41,869 nucleotides of DNA from Desulfosarcina sp. (GTDB lineage: Bacteria > Desulfobacterota > Desulfobacteria > Desulfobacterales > Desulfosarcinaceae): NCBI GenBank assembly GCA_014237405.1, contig JABZFO010000012.1, positions 1-41,869 of the forward strand, read 5' to 3'. The position numbers and the translations under genes were made by a program. The notes below the pieces were generated by a model, which had not been told where the DNA came from, did not search any database, and was given only the letters and a program-made list of their open reading frames with translations. The stretch's first letter is position 1; every line of letters starts with the position of its first letter. Positions 16,054-24,688 of this stretch are shown piece after piece.

Positions 16054-17880
16054 ATGGCTTACATCGCCGGTGTTGATATAGGGAACAATTCGACTGAGGT
16101 CGCCATTGCTGAGTTAAATAGGGGCAGCCAGCCCCGATTCCTTTCCAGTGCGATGGTCAGAACCGTCGGTATCAAAGGAACGCTGCGAAATATCCTGGGA
16201 ATTATTGATGCCCTGGATTTGGCTTTGGAGCCCTTAACAATTACACGCAAGGAGCTCAGCCGGGTGCTTCTCAACGAGGCGACACCGGTTATCGGTGATG
16301 TCGCCATGGAAACGATTACCGAAACCGTGATCACGGAATCGGCCATGATCGGCCACAACCCCTCCACACCGGGCGGGTTGGGGCTGGGCCTCGGGACTAC
16401 GATTTTGCTGGATGAGCTTGAATCGGCTGCCACCGAACAACCCTGGATTGTAGTAATTCCCGGCACGGTGGAGTTCCGAGAGGCCGCCGAGCGTCTGAAT
16501 CGGGCCACCTCCAGGGAGTTGGAAATTGCCGGCGCCATAGTTCAGAAAGATGATGGGGTGCTGATTCACAACCGGCTGCATCGCCCCATTCCCATCGTGG
16601 ATGAAGTCCTGCACATTGACCGCGTCCCCCGGCAAATGCCGGCGGCCATCGAGGTGGCGGCCATTGGAAAGGCAATTGAAAAGCTTTCCAATCCTTATGA
16701 TATCGCCACCTTGTTCGATTTAAGCCCGGATGAGACCCGCAATGTGGTGCCCATTGCCCGCGCACTGACCGGAACCCGCAGTGCGGTGGTGATTAAAACG
16801 CCACGGGGCGACATCCAGGAGCGGCGAATTCCGGCCGGTAAAATCACACTTATCGGTCGGCAGCAAAAGGCGGAGGTGCAGGTCGAGGCCGGCGCCGAAG
16901 CCATCATGAACCAGCTGGCCCACGTCAGCCCTTTATCAGAAATCCAGGCGGAACCCGGCACCAATGTCGGGGGTATGTTTGAAACGGTTCGTAAGGTGAT
17001 GGCCGATCTGACCGATCAGCCGGTGAGTGCGATCCGGGTACAGGATATTATTGCGGTGGACACCCTGGTTCCCCAAAAGGTGCTGGGAAGTCTGGCCGGG
17101 GAATATTCTTTGGGTAATGCCGTTGGATTGGCGGCCATGGTGGAGACCCACAAGCTGCCCATGCAGCGGTTGGCCAGGAAACTGGAAATAGAAATCATGG
17201 TTCCTGTTGAGGTGGCCGGTGTTGAAGCCGAGATGGCCATCCACGGAGCGCTGACGACTCCCGGCACACGACCTCCCCTGGCTATATTAGATCTGGGGGG
17301 AGGCTCTACCGATGCGTCTCTCATCAAGGAAACCGGAGCGATCGAGAGTACGCACCTGGCCGGAGCCGGGGATATGGTTACGCTGCTCATTGACAAGGAG
17401 CTGGGGCTGGATGACCTGGATCTGGCCGAAAACATCAAATTTTTTCCGCTGGCCAAGGTTGAAACCCTTTTCCACCTGCGCCATGAGAGTGGCGCTGTCG
17501 AATTTTTTCAAGAACCGCTCGATCCGCGACTGTTCGGCCGAGTGGTGGTGATTTCTGAAAATGGGCCGAAGCCTCTGGACACTCGGGAACCCTTAGCCAA
17601 AATTATCGAAGTGCGTAAAAAAGCCAAAAAAAAGGTTTTCGTCCAAAATGCGCTGCGAGCTCTGGTAAGCGTCGCTCCGGCCAACAGCATCCGTCTCATC
17701 AGTTTTGTTGCCTTGGTGGGCGGTTCGGCGCTGGATTTTGAAATACCGCAGATGATATCGGATGCGCTGATGGAATATGGCGTGGTCACCGGCCGGGCCA
17801 ACGTTCGAGGGGTTGAAGGTCCGCGAAATGCTGTGGCGACGGGACTTGTACTGGCGCATGCGGCAAAGGAAAGTGGATAG
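16054..17880 (+). CDS. pduG: Dehydratase reactivase large subunit
   Basis: ATP-dependent reactivating factor that releases damaged cobalamin from the inactivated dehydratase. The 608-residue protein has the actin/Hsp70-like nucleotide fold: phosphate-1 loop VAGVDIGNNSTEVAI-like start (YIAGVDIGNNSTEVAIAE), phosphate-2 motif ILDLGGGSTDASLI at about residues 411-424, and ALVGGSALDFEIPQMI near the end. Length equals that of known PduG/DhaF. It directly precedes pduH by 4 bases, as expected for the heterotetrameric PduGH complex. Confidence 0.95.
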   Translation: MAYIAGVDIGNNSTEVAIAELNRGSQPRFLSSAMVRTVGIKGTLRNILGIIDALDLALEPLTITRKELSRVLLNEATPVIGDVAMETITETVITESAMIGHNPSTPGGLGLGLGTTILLDELESAATEQPWIVVIPGTVEFREAAERLNRATSRELEIAGAIVQKDDGVLIHNRLHRPIPIVDEVLHIDRVPRQMPAAIEVAAIGKAIEKLSNPYDIATLFDLSPDETRNVVPIARALTGTRSAVVIKTPRGDIQERRIPAGKITLIGRQQKAEVQVEAGAEAIMNQLAHVSPLSEIQAEPGTNVGGMFETVRKVMADLTDQPVSAIRVQDIIAVDTLVPQKVLGSLAGEYSLGNAVGLAAMVETHKLPMQRLARKLEIEIMVPVEVAGVEAEMAIHGALTTPGTRPPLAILDLGGGSTDASLIKETGAIESTHLAGAGDMVTLLIDKELGLDDLDLAENIKFFPLAKVETLFHLRHESGAVEFFQEPLDPRLFGRVVVISENGPKPLDTREPLAKIIEVRKKAKKKVFVQNALRALVSVAPANSIRLISFVALVGGSALDFEIPQMISDALMEYGVVTGRANVRGVEGPRNAVATGLVLAHAAKESG

Positions 17881-17884
17881 TTTT

Positions 17885-18412
17885 ATGGCGGCGGAACGTT
17901 TTCCCAGCAATGACGCCAAACCGGTGGTTCGGATTTTTACAACCGAGCCGGTACCTGAACAGGCGGTCCGCTATATTCTCTGGGGGCTGGAAGAGGAGGG
18001 AGTCCCGGCCGAACTGCAAACGGTTCCAATCGGTGCGACAGAAATTTTAGCCAAACAGGCTGCCGACAGTTCCCGGCTCAATGTCGGCATCGGTATTAAC
18101 GGAACAGCCCTTATGGCGGTGTTGCACCATCGCGACCTGCCGGGCGAAAAACCGTTGTTTTTCCTGACGGCGGAAGAATTTCAGGCTGCGCCGCTGCGCC
18201 GCTTGGGGGCCAATGCGGCCCGCCTGGTTAAAGCCGAACCACTGGTTTTTAAGGATGAACCGTTGCCGCCTCCGGAGACTGAGTCTTTCAGTCGACCGCT
18301 GTCCGTTCCAATCGAAGCAATAACGCAACCACCCGAACATCAAGGACAGGATCAATTAGAGGAGCTGATTATCCGGGTCGTGACGGAAATTTTAAATCAC
18401 ATGGAAAAATAG
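17885..18412 (+). CDS. pduH: Dehydratase reactivase small subunit with C-terminal extension
   Basis: Small subunit of the reactivase, a fold related to PduD. ATG 17885, 4 bases after pduG, gives 175 residues; the open frame extends upstream but only over pduG. The core (about 10-120) matches PduH: VRIFTTEPVPEQAVRYILWG, GIGINGTALMAVLHHRDLP, LRRLGANAARLVK. The usual family length is about 115-125 residues. Here a Pro-rich linker (about 125-155) is followed by DQLEELIIRVVTEILNHMEK, an amphipathic helix of the encapsulation-peptide type at the very C-terminus. That tail is unusual for PduH. Confidence 0.9.
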   Translation: MAAERFPSNDAKPVVRIFTTEPVPEQAVRYILWGLEEEGVPAELQTVPIGATEILAKQAADSSRLNVGIGINGTALMAVLHHRDLPGEKPLFFLTAEEFQAAPLRRLGANAARLVKAEPLVFKDEPLPPPETESFSRPLSVPIEAITQPPEHQGQDQLEELIIRVVTEILNHMEK

Positions 18413-18421
18413 GGGAATCCC

Positions 18422-19024
18422 ATGAAAAAACGCAGCCTCGGCTTGATAGAAACCTGGGGATATGTTCCGGCCGTTGAGGCGGTCGATGCCGGCACCAAAG
18501 CTGCCAATGTGACTTTTCTCGGTTATGAGATAACCAGGGCTGCCTTGGTTACCGTAAAGTTTGTCGGAGATGTGGCGGCCGTTAAAGCCGCGGTTGCTGC
18601 GGGCGAAGTGGCGGCTAAAAAGGTGGGCCGTGTGGTGTCCGTGCATGTGATTCCCAGACCGGACCCTCAACTTCGAATTGAACCACCACAAGGGCCTCCC
18701 GCGCCTGAAATGGCAGCGAAAAAGCCGACGCCTCCGGCAACGCCGAAAAAGGAGGCCGCGGTAACCAAATCGGCAACGCCACCCAAAAAAGAAAAAGCTA
18801 AGGGAAAACCGGAACCGGCAGCGCCGCTCAGGAAAAAAAAAAGGGGGGTTGAAGCACAAACGGGTCAGTCTCCTGAAGGAACGGGGGCAGCACCAGAGGC
18901 GAGGCCGGAAACTCAACCTCCACCCAAGAAAAAGAGACCATCGGCACAATCGGAGCGGTCGTCGCCTGCAAAGGCTAAAGCGGTGAAGCCCAAAAAACCA
19001 AAAAATAAGGCAAAAAAAACATAA
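18422..19024 (+). CDS. BMC-H shell protein with long Lys/Pro/Ala-rich tail
   Basis: Residues 1-85 are one BMC domain close to PduA/PduJ ([28 protein letters not shown]). The pore loop reads Thr-Arg-Ala-Ala at positions 38-41 in place of Ile-Gly-Ser-Gly, putting an arginine at the pore. Residues about 95-200 form a low-complexity, strongly basic tail with many PKKK, PAKAKA and TPPKKE units, like a histone H1 tail. It occupies the place of PduJ/PduK; PduK and EutK also carry C-terminal extensions, but this one has no visible Fe-S or winged-helix motif. The tail may bind nucleic acid or polyphosphate, or cap and tether shells; this is inference. Starts 9 bases after pduH. Confidence 0.88.
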   Translation: MKKRSLGLIETWGYVPAVEAVDAGTKAANVTFLGYEITRAALVTVKFVGDVAAVKAAVAAGEVAAKKVGRVVSVHVIPRPDPQLRIEPPQGPPAPEMAAKKPTPPATPKKEAAVTKSATPPKKEKAKGKPEPAAPLRKKKRGVEAQTGQSPEGTGAAPEARPETQPPPKKKRPSAQSERSSPAKAKAVKPKKPKNKAKKT

Positions 19025-19124
19025 TGTTCCTGAAACAGCCGGGAATCTGAAACGAGTTGCCGAAATTAACACAGCTATTTTTTTATCTCATTGAGGCAAG
19101 CTTGGCTTTTTAAAGGAGTCTAAA

Positions 19125-19742
19125 ATGGCAGATCTTCGTTCTTATGTGTATCTGGATCGCATGCAGCCGCAGTTTGCTGCGTATATCGGTGCCAACGCCA
19201 GAGGGTATATTCCTATTCCGGGTATGGCCGGCATACTTGTCGAGGTGTCCCCCGGCGTATTAATCAACAAAGTCGTTGATGCAGCAACCAAAGCCGCCAA
19301 TATTCGGCCGGGCCTTATGGTGGTGGAACGGCATTTCGGCGTGCTTGAATTCCATTCCCAGGCCCAGGCAGAGGTAAAGCATGCCGGGACTGCGGTGCTC
19401 AGGGTCCTGAATTTGACCCTTGAAGATCGCATCAAGCCCAAGATTTTAAGTTCACAGATTGTTCATAAGGTAAACCCCTACCACGCCCAGATGGTAAATG
19501 TTTCCCGTCTTTGCTCGATGCTTCTGCCGGGGCAGGATCTCTACATCCTGGAAGTACAACCGGCGGGTTATATTACTCTGGCTGCCAATGAAGCCGAGAA
19601 GAATGCACAGATCACACTGGTGGATTGCAGAACCTATGGCGCAGTTGGCCGACTGTACCTCGGGGGAAAAGAATCTGACGTTGAACGCGCCGGTGGGGCG
19701 GCGGAAATGGCCATCCAAAGAATTACCGGCAAAGAGAGTTAA
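19125..19742 (+). CDS. CsoS1D/CcmP-like double-stacking BMC-T shell protein
   Basis: A 205-residue tandem-BMC protein whose sequence strongly recalls CsoS1D of alpha-carboxysomes: it opens ADLRSYVYLDRMQPQFAAYI (compare ELRTYVFLDSLQPQLAAY), then RGYIPIPG, VSPGVLINKVVDAATKAANI, and in the second half PAGYITLAANEAEKNAQIT and AVGRLYLGGKESDVE. The gating pair Glu-Arg, conserved in CsoS1D, is present as Glu68-Arg69 in VVERHFG. In that family, two trimers stack face to face to form an airlock-like large pore. It would pass bulky cofactors or substrates. Preceded by AAAGGAG. Confidence 0.85.
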   Translation: MADLRSYVYLDRMQPQFAAYIGANARGYIPIPGMAGILVEVSPGVLINKVVDAATKAANIRPGLMVVERHFGVLEFHSQAQAEVKHAGTAVLRVLNLTLEDRIKPKILSSQIVHKVNPYHAQMVNVSRLCSMLLPGQDLYILEVQPAGYITLAANEAEKNAQITLVDCRTYGAVGRLYLGGKESDVERAGGAAEMAIQRITGKES

Positions 19743-19757
19743 AGACGGTCCGATGCG

Positions 19758-20621
19758 ATGACTATAAGTGAATCTTCCAATCAGCTGATCAAAGACTTCG
19801 AGGCCGCATTGAACCTGGATGGTCATCCGCATTCCGGCCAGCCGCTGTTTGCCGGGGTGGATCTGGGGACTGCCTATATCGTGACCGCGGTTGTGGATAG
19901 CCGGGGAACGCCTCTGGCCGGAGCGCTGACCCGCAGCCGAGCCAGCATTCGTGACGGTCTGGTGCTGGATTATGTCGGTTCCATCACCATCCTGCGCCAG
20001 CAGGTGGAGATGCTGCGCCGAAGCGGTTTCCCCCTTCAACTTGCCTCTGCGGCTTTTCCACCCGGAACCACCGGGAAAAATGCCCAGGCCTTCGGCAATG
20101 TGTTGCAGGCTGTGGGGTTGGATGTAGCCGGGCTCACCGATGAGCCCACGGCGGCGTCACTGGTGTTGGATATCGATGAAGGCGCTGTGGTGGATATTGG
20201 TGGCGGCACAACCGGTATTTCCGTGATCCAAAACGGAGAAGTCGTTTACACTGCCGATGAGCCTACCGGAGGAATCCATGTGGACCTGGTTCTGGCCGGG
20301 CACTATCGGATTGACGAACACGAAGCGGAAAGCATTAAAACCGATTCCGTCCGTCAGGCTGAGATTTTTCCACTGATTCAACCGGTTTTTCAGAAAATGG
20401 CCAGTATTGTCAAGCAGCACTTGCAGGGATACCCGGTGAAAACGCTGTACCTGGTGGGAGGAACCAGCTGTTTTCCAGGCATCGAACGCGTGATGGAGGC
20501 CGAAACCGGATTAACGGTGGCGCGGCCCCACAACCCGTTGCTGGTAACGCCTCTGGGGATCGCCTTGAGCTGCCTGAAAGAAAACGCCGTTGAATTAAGG
20601 GCGGAAACTGAAGGTAAATGA
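19758..20621 (+). CDS. eutJ: EutJ-like Hsp70-fold protein
   Basis: EutJ is an actin/Hsp70-like protein of ethanolamine and related microcompartment operons, thought to act as a chaperone for enzyme or shell assembly; its substrate is not established. The 287-residue sequence has the phosphate-1 motif FAGVDLGTAYIVTAVVD, phosphate-2 VVDIGGGTTGISVI (about 148-161), the adenosine motif LVGGTSCFPGIE, and DEPTAAS in between. Length is typical of EutJ. Its stop overlaps the start of the next gene (ATGA), indicating translational coupling. EutJ beside pdu-type genes marks a hybrid operon. Confidence 0.9.
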   Translation: MTISESSNQLIKDFEAALNLDGHPHSGQPLFAGVDLGTAYIVTAVVDSRGTPLAGALTRSRASIRDGLVLDYVGSITILRQQVEMLRRSGFPLQLASAAFPPGTTGKNAQAFGNVLQAVGLDVAGLTDEPTAASLVLDIDEGAVVDIGGGTTGISVIQNGEVVYTADEPTGGIHVDLVLAGHYRIDEHEAESIKTDSVRQAEIFPLIQPVFQKMASIVKQHLQGYPVKTLYLVGGTSCFPGIERVMEAETGLTVARPHNPLLVTPLGIALSCLKENAVELRAETEGK

Positions 20622-21424
20622 TGAAGACAGAACACATCCAGCATATCGTCAGCGAAGTGATTCGCAGGCTGGCAATTCGCCTGGGCGCTGATGGCAGCCG
20701 AGGAAATTTAATCACCGTGTTTACCGGAGCAACCGTTTCGTTTAAGGAGGCGATTCAGCAGGTGGGTGGCTTGAGCCTGGAGGGGTACCGGATACAGTTG
20801 GTATTCTCAAAAGCGGCTGAAGATCTTTATGGGCAGGTTGTGAGAGATCAGTTGGTCGATTTCCCCCACATCAGCAATCTGGATCCTACAAAATGGATTG
20901 CGGCCCTCCAGAAGGCCCGCGCTGTGGTGGTTCCCCTGTTGAGTATGAACACCGTTTCCAAAGTTTCCCAACTTGCCGCAGACAACGTGCCGACCAATCT
21001 GATTCTGCATGCACTTATCTGGGGAAAAGCGGTTTTTGCCGCGCGAGATGGTGCCGATCCGGACGGAGGGCATTGGCAAAAAAATCTGGGTGCCCAGCCG
21101 CAAAACCCGGCGTTGCGGCAGGCGATTTTGGAAAAAATAAACGTTGTCGAAACCTATGGTTGCCACCTGACCGATACCCACCAACTCAGACAAATAACCC
21201 GCGATTTTCTGGCAGCGGGAAAAGACCCGAATTCGGAATATCCGCTCAAGACAACCGAAAAGTATCGGTCCACGCTGCAACATTCGGCAAAAATGGTGAC
21301 CGCCGCCGATATTCGTCAGGCGCATCTTATGGGGTCCGATCTACGCCTGGCGCCGGGGTCTGTAATTACCCCCTTGGCCCGGGATTTGGCCCGGCAGTTC
21401 GAGGTGGCCTTTTTGGCGAAATGA
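20618..21424 (+). CDS. BMC-associated flavoprotein-like protein
   Basis: A 268-residue protein with an amphipathic N-terminal helix (EHIQHIVSEVIRRLAIRL) that could serve as an encapsulation peptide. The middle resembles the flavoprotein (Dfp/PpcD-like) fold found in other microcompartment loci: LITVFTGATVSFKEAI at the first strand-loop and VVPLLSMNTVSKVSQLAADN near the flavin site. The C-terminal VTAADIRQAHLMGSDLRL then PGSVITPLARDLAR resembles a module seen at the ends of several BMC-associated proteins. Function is not established. It is coupled to eutJ by a 4-base overlap; ATG 20621 is an equally good start. Confidence 0.65.
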   Translation: MMKTEHIQHIVSEVIRRLAIRLGADGSRGNLITVFTGATVSFKEAIQQVGGLSLEGYRIQLVFSKAAEDLYGQVVRDQLVDFPHISNLDPTKWIAALQKARAVVVPLLSMNTVSKVSQLAADNVPTNLILHALIWGKAVFAARDGADPDGGHWQKNLGAQPQNPALRQAILEKINVVETYGCHLTDTHQLRQITRDFLAAGKDPNSEYPLKTTEKYRSTLQHSAKMVTAADIRQAHLMGSDLRLAPGSVITPLARDLARQFEVAFLAK

Positions 21425-21579
21425 GCGCATTGACGTTTAATTAGTTCGTTAACAATGTAAGTCTTACTTTTTCTGGTAAACTATCTGTCCACAACAGTCC
21501 AACGCTTGTAGGGTTTTTCAATAATTGTGAATTGGTAATTCATAATTCCGGTTTATCCGGGTTTGGAGATTATGCCGCT

Positions 21580-21858
21580 ATGTTAATCGCACAAATTATC
21601 GGAACCGTCGTTGCCACTCGCAAACATGAACAGCTGGTGGGATACAAAATTCAAGTGGTTCAACCGCTTGAATCCCGGGGCGAAAAATCCCAGGGGGATC
21701 CCTTTGTGGCCGTGGATGCCGTGGGAGCCGGTGTGGGTGAAAAGGTGATCATCGTACGGGGAAGCAGTGCCCGCCATGCGGTTGACAACGATCAGTGCCC
21801 GGTGGATGCAACCATCATCGGCATCATCGATCAAGTCGATATTGAACCGGGGCTTTGA
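21580..21858 (+). CDS. pduN: BMC-P pentameric vertex protein (PduN/EutN/CcmL family)
   Basis: Caps the vertices of the shell. The family start MLIAQIIGTVVATRKHEQLVGYK is split by the annotation choice: ATG 21580 gives this N-terminus, with GGAG at 21565-21568; upstream in-frame codons (from 21532) look non-coding. The conserved KIQVVQPL, FVAVDAVGAGVGEKVIIVRGSSAR and VDATIIGIID motifs are present. The 92-residue length is standard. It is the only pentamer gene in the window, so one vertex protein serves the whole shell. Confidence 0.92.
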   Translation: MLIAQIIGTVVATRKHEQLVGYKIQVVQPLESRGEKSQGDPFVAVDAVGAGVGEKVIIVRGSSARHAVDNDQCPVDATIIGIIDQVDIEPGL

Positions 21859-21918
21859 TCTGCTGCCCGGCCCGTGATAAATCCGGGACCGAGTGATTCA
21901 TATAGGACTGCATAGAAA

Positions 21919-22509
21919 ATGGAAACGACAACCTGGAAAATATATACCCGCAAGGGAGACAAAGGACAGACGAGAATCCTGAGCGGCGAAAAGGTGGCCA
22001 AGGATGACGCCCGTGTCAAGGCTTACGGGGCGGTGGATGAATTCCAGTCACATCTTGGGCTGGCGCGCGCGCTGACAGGCGTGAACTCCTTAAAATCAAT
22101 TCTTCATACGATCCAGGAAGATTTATTTGTGGCAGGTGCGGAGCTGGCCTCCATCCCTGAGGCGTTGCCCCGGCTTCAAAAACGGATCGATTCTGAAAAT
22201 ACGCAACAGCTGGAATCCTGGATCGATCAGTTTGCAATGCGCTTCGGCCTGCCCCGGCATTTCGTGGTACCGGGAAAATCACCGGACAGTGCGGCCCTGC
22301 ATGTTGCCCGGGCCGTTTGTCGGCGCTGTGAGCGGTTGATCGTGATGTTGAACCGGCCAACAGGCGTATATGATGCATTGCTGGTGTATTTCAACCGCCT
22401 CAGCGATTTGCTGTTTGTGCTGGCATGGTCTTCGGAAGTCATTGCCATCATTGAGGAGGTAGTAAGAGAGGTGATCGCAGCGGATGTCTATGGAGGAAAG
22501 CGAGCATGA
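21919..22509 (+). CDS. pduO: ATP:cob(I)alamin adenosyltransferase, PduO type
   Basis: Makes adenosylcobalamin, the cofactor of PduCDE, from ATP and cob(I)alamin. The ATP-binding N-terminus IYTRKGDKGQTRILSGEKVAKDD, the GAVDEFQSHLGLARAL helix, FVVPGKSPDSAALHVARAVCRRCER and the final VYDALLVYFNRLSDLLFVLAW are all recognisable PduO-type features. The 196-residue length equals the catalytic domain; the heme-binding second domain of Salmonella PduO is encoded separately by the next gene, with a 4-base overlap. Confidence 0.95.
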   Translation: METTTWKIYTRKGDKGQTRILSGEKVAKDDARVKAYGAVDEFQSHLGLARALTGVNSLKSILHTIQEDLFVAGAELASIPEALPRLQKRIDSENTQQLESWIDQFAMRFGLPRHFVVPGKSPDSAALHVARAVCRRCERLIVMLNRPTGVYDALLVYFNRLSDLLFVLAWSSEVIAIIEEVVREVIAADVYGGKRA

Positions 22510-23090
22510 TTATAAGCTACCCGGTGGCACGAATTCTGGGAGTCATTGCTGAAGCGAAAGCCTCCGAACTGGGAGTTCCCATGGCGATGGCGATCGTGGA
22601 TCAGGAAGGTGGTCTTTTATTCTTTGGACGCATGGAGGGAACGCTGCCGGCCAGCACAGAGCTTGCCATTTCTAAAGCTTACACGGCTGCCGCTTTGCGA
22701 TTGTCAACCCAGCAAGTGGGCGAACTCGCCCAACCCGGTCAAACGATGTATGGCATTCAGCACACCCATAACGGCAAAATTGTGTTATTCGGCGGCGGGC
22801 TGCCGTTGCGATTAACAGACCGCGTGGCAGGTGCGGTCGGCATCAGCGGCGGAACCGTTGAAGAAGATGTGCGGGTCGCGGAACCGTTGGTTCGGGCATT
22901 GGAAGAAATGGAATGCTGGGCAGAGCATCTCCGCACGATAATGCCGGAAGGGACCCTTAGTCTGCATGATAAGCTTCACCTGGAAGCGCAATTTCAGACT
23001 GCCCTGGTACGAATGGGCTGTGAACGCTCATCCCGGGAGGCTTTAATTCTCACCGGTGGAATATTGCTGGCCGTTGGTGATGTCAAGTAA
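22506..23090 (+). CDS. GlcG/HbpS (PduO C-terminal-domain) protein with extra C-terminal segment
   Basis: Residues 1-135 form a GlcG/HbpS domain, the heme- or corrinoid-associated domain fused to PduO in Salmonella: GVPMAMAIVDQEGGLLFFG, ISKAYTAAALRLST, KIVLFGGGLPLRL, GAVGISGGTVEEDV. After it comes a further 55 or so residues (ECWAEHLRTIMPEGTLSL, then LILTGGILLAVGDVK) that the second copy at 24689 lacks. It overlaps pduO by 4 bases, so the two are translated together. The exact role of this domain in PduO is unclear; heme binding has been reported for the family. Confidence 0.85.
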   Translation: MIISYPVARILGVIAEAKASELGVPMAMAIVDQEGGLLFFGRMEGTLPASTELAISKAYTAAALRLSTQQVGELAQPGQTMYGIQHTHNGKIVLFGGGLPLRLTDRVAGAVGISGGTVEEDVRVAEPLVRALEEMECWAEHLRTIMPEGTLSLHDKLHLEAQFQTALVRMGCERSSREALILTGGILLAVGDVK

Positions 23091-23226
23091 AATATTTTTG
23101 CCATTAAATTACGAATACAATCAATAGAAACGACGCTAAACGTTATCCATAAGGGTGACTATCCGGCGTATATTAGCAAACAACGCTTTTGCCGGTCCAG
23201 GGAATCAGAAACAAGGAGGAATAACG

Positions 23227-24624
23227 ATGGAGTCCAACCAGGAGCTTATCACCGACGTGGTGCAGAAAGTGCTCGAGGAGCTCACCCAGGGAAATGCCCG
23301 TCGGCCTCAGGGGAATAACGGAATATATGAAACAGTGGATGAGGCCGTGGAAAATGCGGTTGACGCCCAAAAGCAACTGATAGCGATGTCGCTGGAGCAT
23401 CGAGGTGAAATCATTGCTTCCATTCGAAAAGCCATCCTGGAAAACAATGAACGGCTCTCAGCGCTGGCGGTACGCGAAACCAAACTCGGTCGTTATGAAG
23501 ATAAAATCCGCGAGAATATCCTATGCGCCACCAGAACCCCGGGAATCGAGGATATTCAACCCGAGGTTTTGACGGGCGATTATGGTTTGACGCTGATCGA
23601 GAAAGCGCCGGTAGGGGTGATCGGCGCCCTGGCTCCCATTACGAATCCGACGGGCACGTTTATCAACAACAGCATCGGCATGATCTCGGCCGGAAACGCA
23701 GTGGTCTTCAATCCTCACCCCTCTGGCAAGGAAACCAGCATGGAAACCATCCAGGTCATCCATCAAGCCATTCTCGATGCCGGCGGACCTCCGGGACTGA
23801 TATCGGCGGTGCGGGAACCGGATCTGGATACGGCCAAACAGATCATCAATCACCCCAAAGTCAACATGCTGGTGGCAACCGGCGGGCGGCCGGTGGTTGA
23901 TGTGGTTCTGCGGTCCGGGAAAAAGGCTATCGGTGCCGGTGCCGGCAATCCACCCGTCCTGGTGGATGAAACCGCTCACATCCGCAAAGCGGCTAAATGC
24001 ATTATCGACGGAGCAAGCATTAACAACAATGTCTTTTGTACGAGTGAAAAAGTAGTTGTTGTGGTGTCAGAAGTAGCCACTTCCCTGATCAAGTTTATGG
24101 AAGAAACCGGCAGGGCCTACCTGCTCAATCAAGAAGAAGCGGAAAAAGTAACCAATCTGGTGGTGACGCCGGAAGGAAAAATCAACATCCCCTACATCGG
24201 TAAAAATGTACAGGTGATTCTTCGAGAGATCGGCATTGATCTGGGGGAAGAATATCGTTTAGCTATTTTTGAGGCCCCAAAGGACCACCCCCTGGTGTGG
24301 CTGGAGCAGATGATGCCGATTATGCCTATCGTGCTGGTCGAGGATTTCCAGGAAGGTCTGCGGTTTGCCGTGGAAGTGGAGCAGGAAAATCGGCATACGG
24401 CGCTCATGCATTCGACCAATGTCGACAACATGACGGCATTTGCCAGGGCGGTGCAAACGACGATTTTTGTGAAAAACGGGCCTTCATTTGCCGGAATTGG
24501 CCTCGGCGGTGAAGGTCACACCTCGTTTACCATTGCCGGGCCCACCGGTGAGGGGTTAACATCAGCACGCTCCTTCACCCGTCGGCGACGGTGCACGCTA
24601 GTGGAGTCTTTTAGGATTATGTAG
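23227..24624 (+). CDS. pduP: CoA-acylating aldehyde dehydrogenase PduP
   Basis: Oxidises the dehydratase product (propanal or 3-hydroxypropionaldehyde) to the acyl-CoA with NAD inside the shell. The start at 23227 follows AAGGAGGA and reveals the encapsulation peptide NQELITDVVQKVLEELTQ (residues 4-21) and a short linker. The catalytic Cys271 lies in NNVFCTSE; APITNPTG, PHPSGKETS and the GEGLTSARSF end are as in PduP. An upstream in-frame start at 23155 would add residues that hide the targeting helix, so it is not used. The 466-residue length is normal. Confidence 0.95.
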   Translation: MESNQELITDVVQKVLEELTQGNARRPQGNNGIYETVDEAVENAVDAQKQLIAMSLEHRGEIIASIRKAILENNERLSALAVRETKLGRYEDKIRENILCATRTPGIEDIQPEVLTGDYGLTLIEKAPVGVIGALAPITNPTGTFINNSIGMISAGNAVVFNPHPSGKETSMETIQVIHQAILDAGGPPGLISAVREPDLDTAKQIINHPKVNMLVATGGRPVVDVVLRSGKKAIGAGAGNPPVLVDETAHIRKAAKCIIDGASINNNVFCTSEKVVVVVSEVATSLIKFMEETGRAYLLNQEEAEKVTNLVVTPEGKINIPYIGKNVQVILREIGIDLGEEYRLAIFEAPKDHPLVWLEQMMPIMPIVLVEDFQEGLRFAVEVEQENRHTALMHSTNVDNMTAFARAVQTTIFVKNGPSFAGIGLGGEGHTSFTIAGPTGEGLTSARSFTRRRRCTLVESFRIM

Positions 24625-24688
24625 CTGTTTTTTCTTCAATTCAACCATTGGCCATTAATTTTCCGGTTCGACCGGGTCAGGAGGCAGC

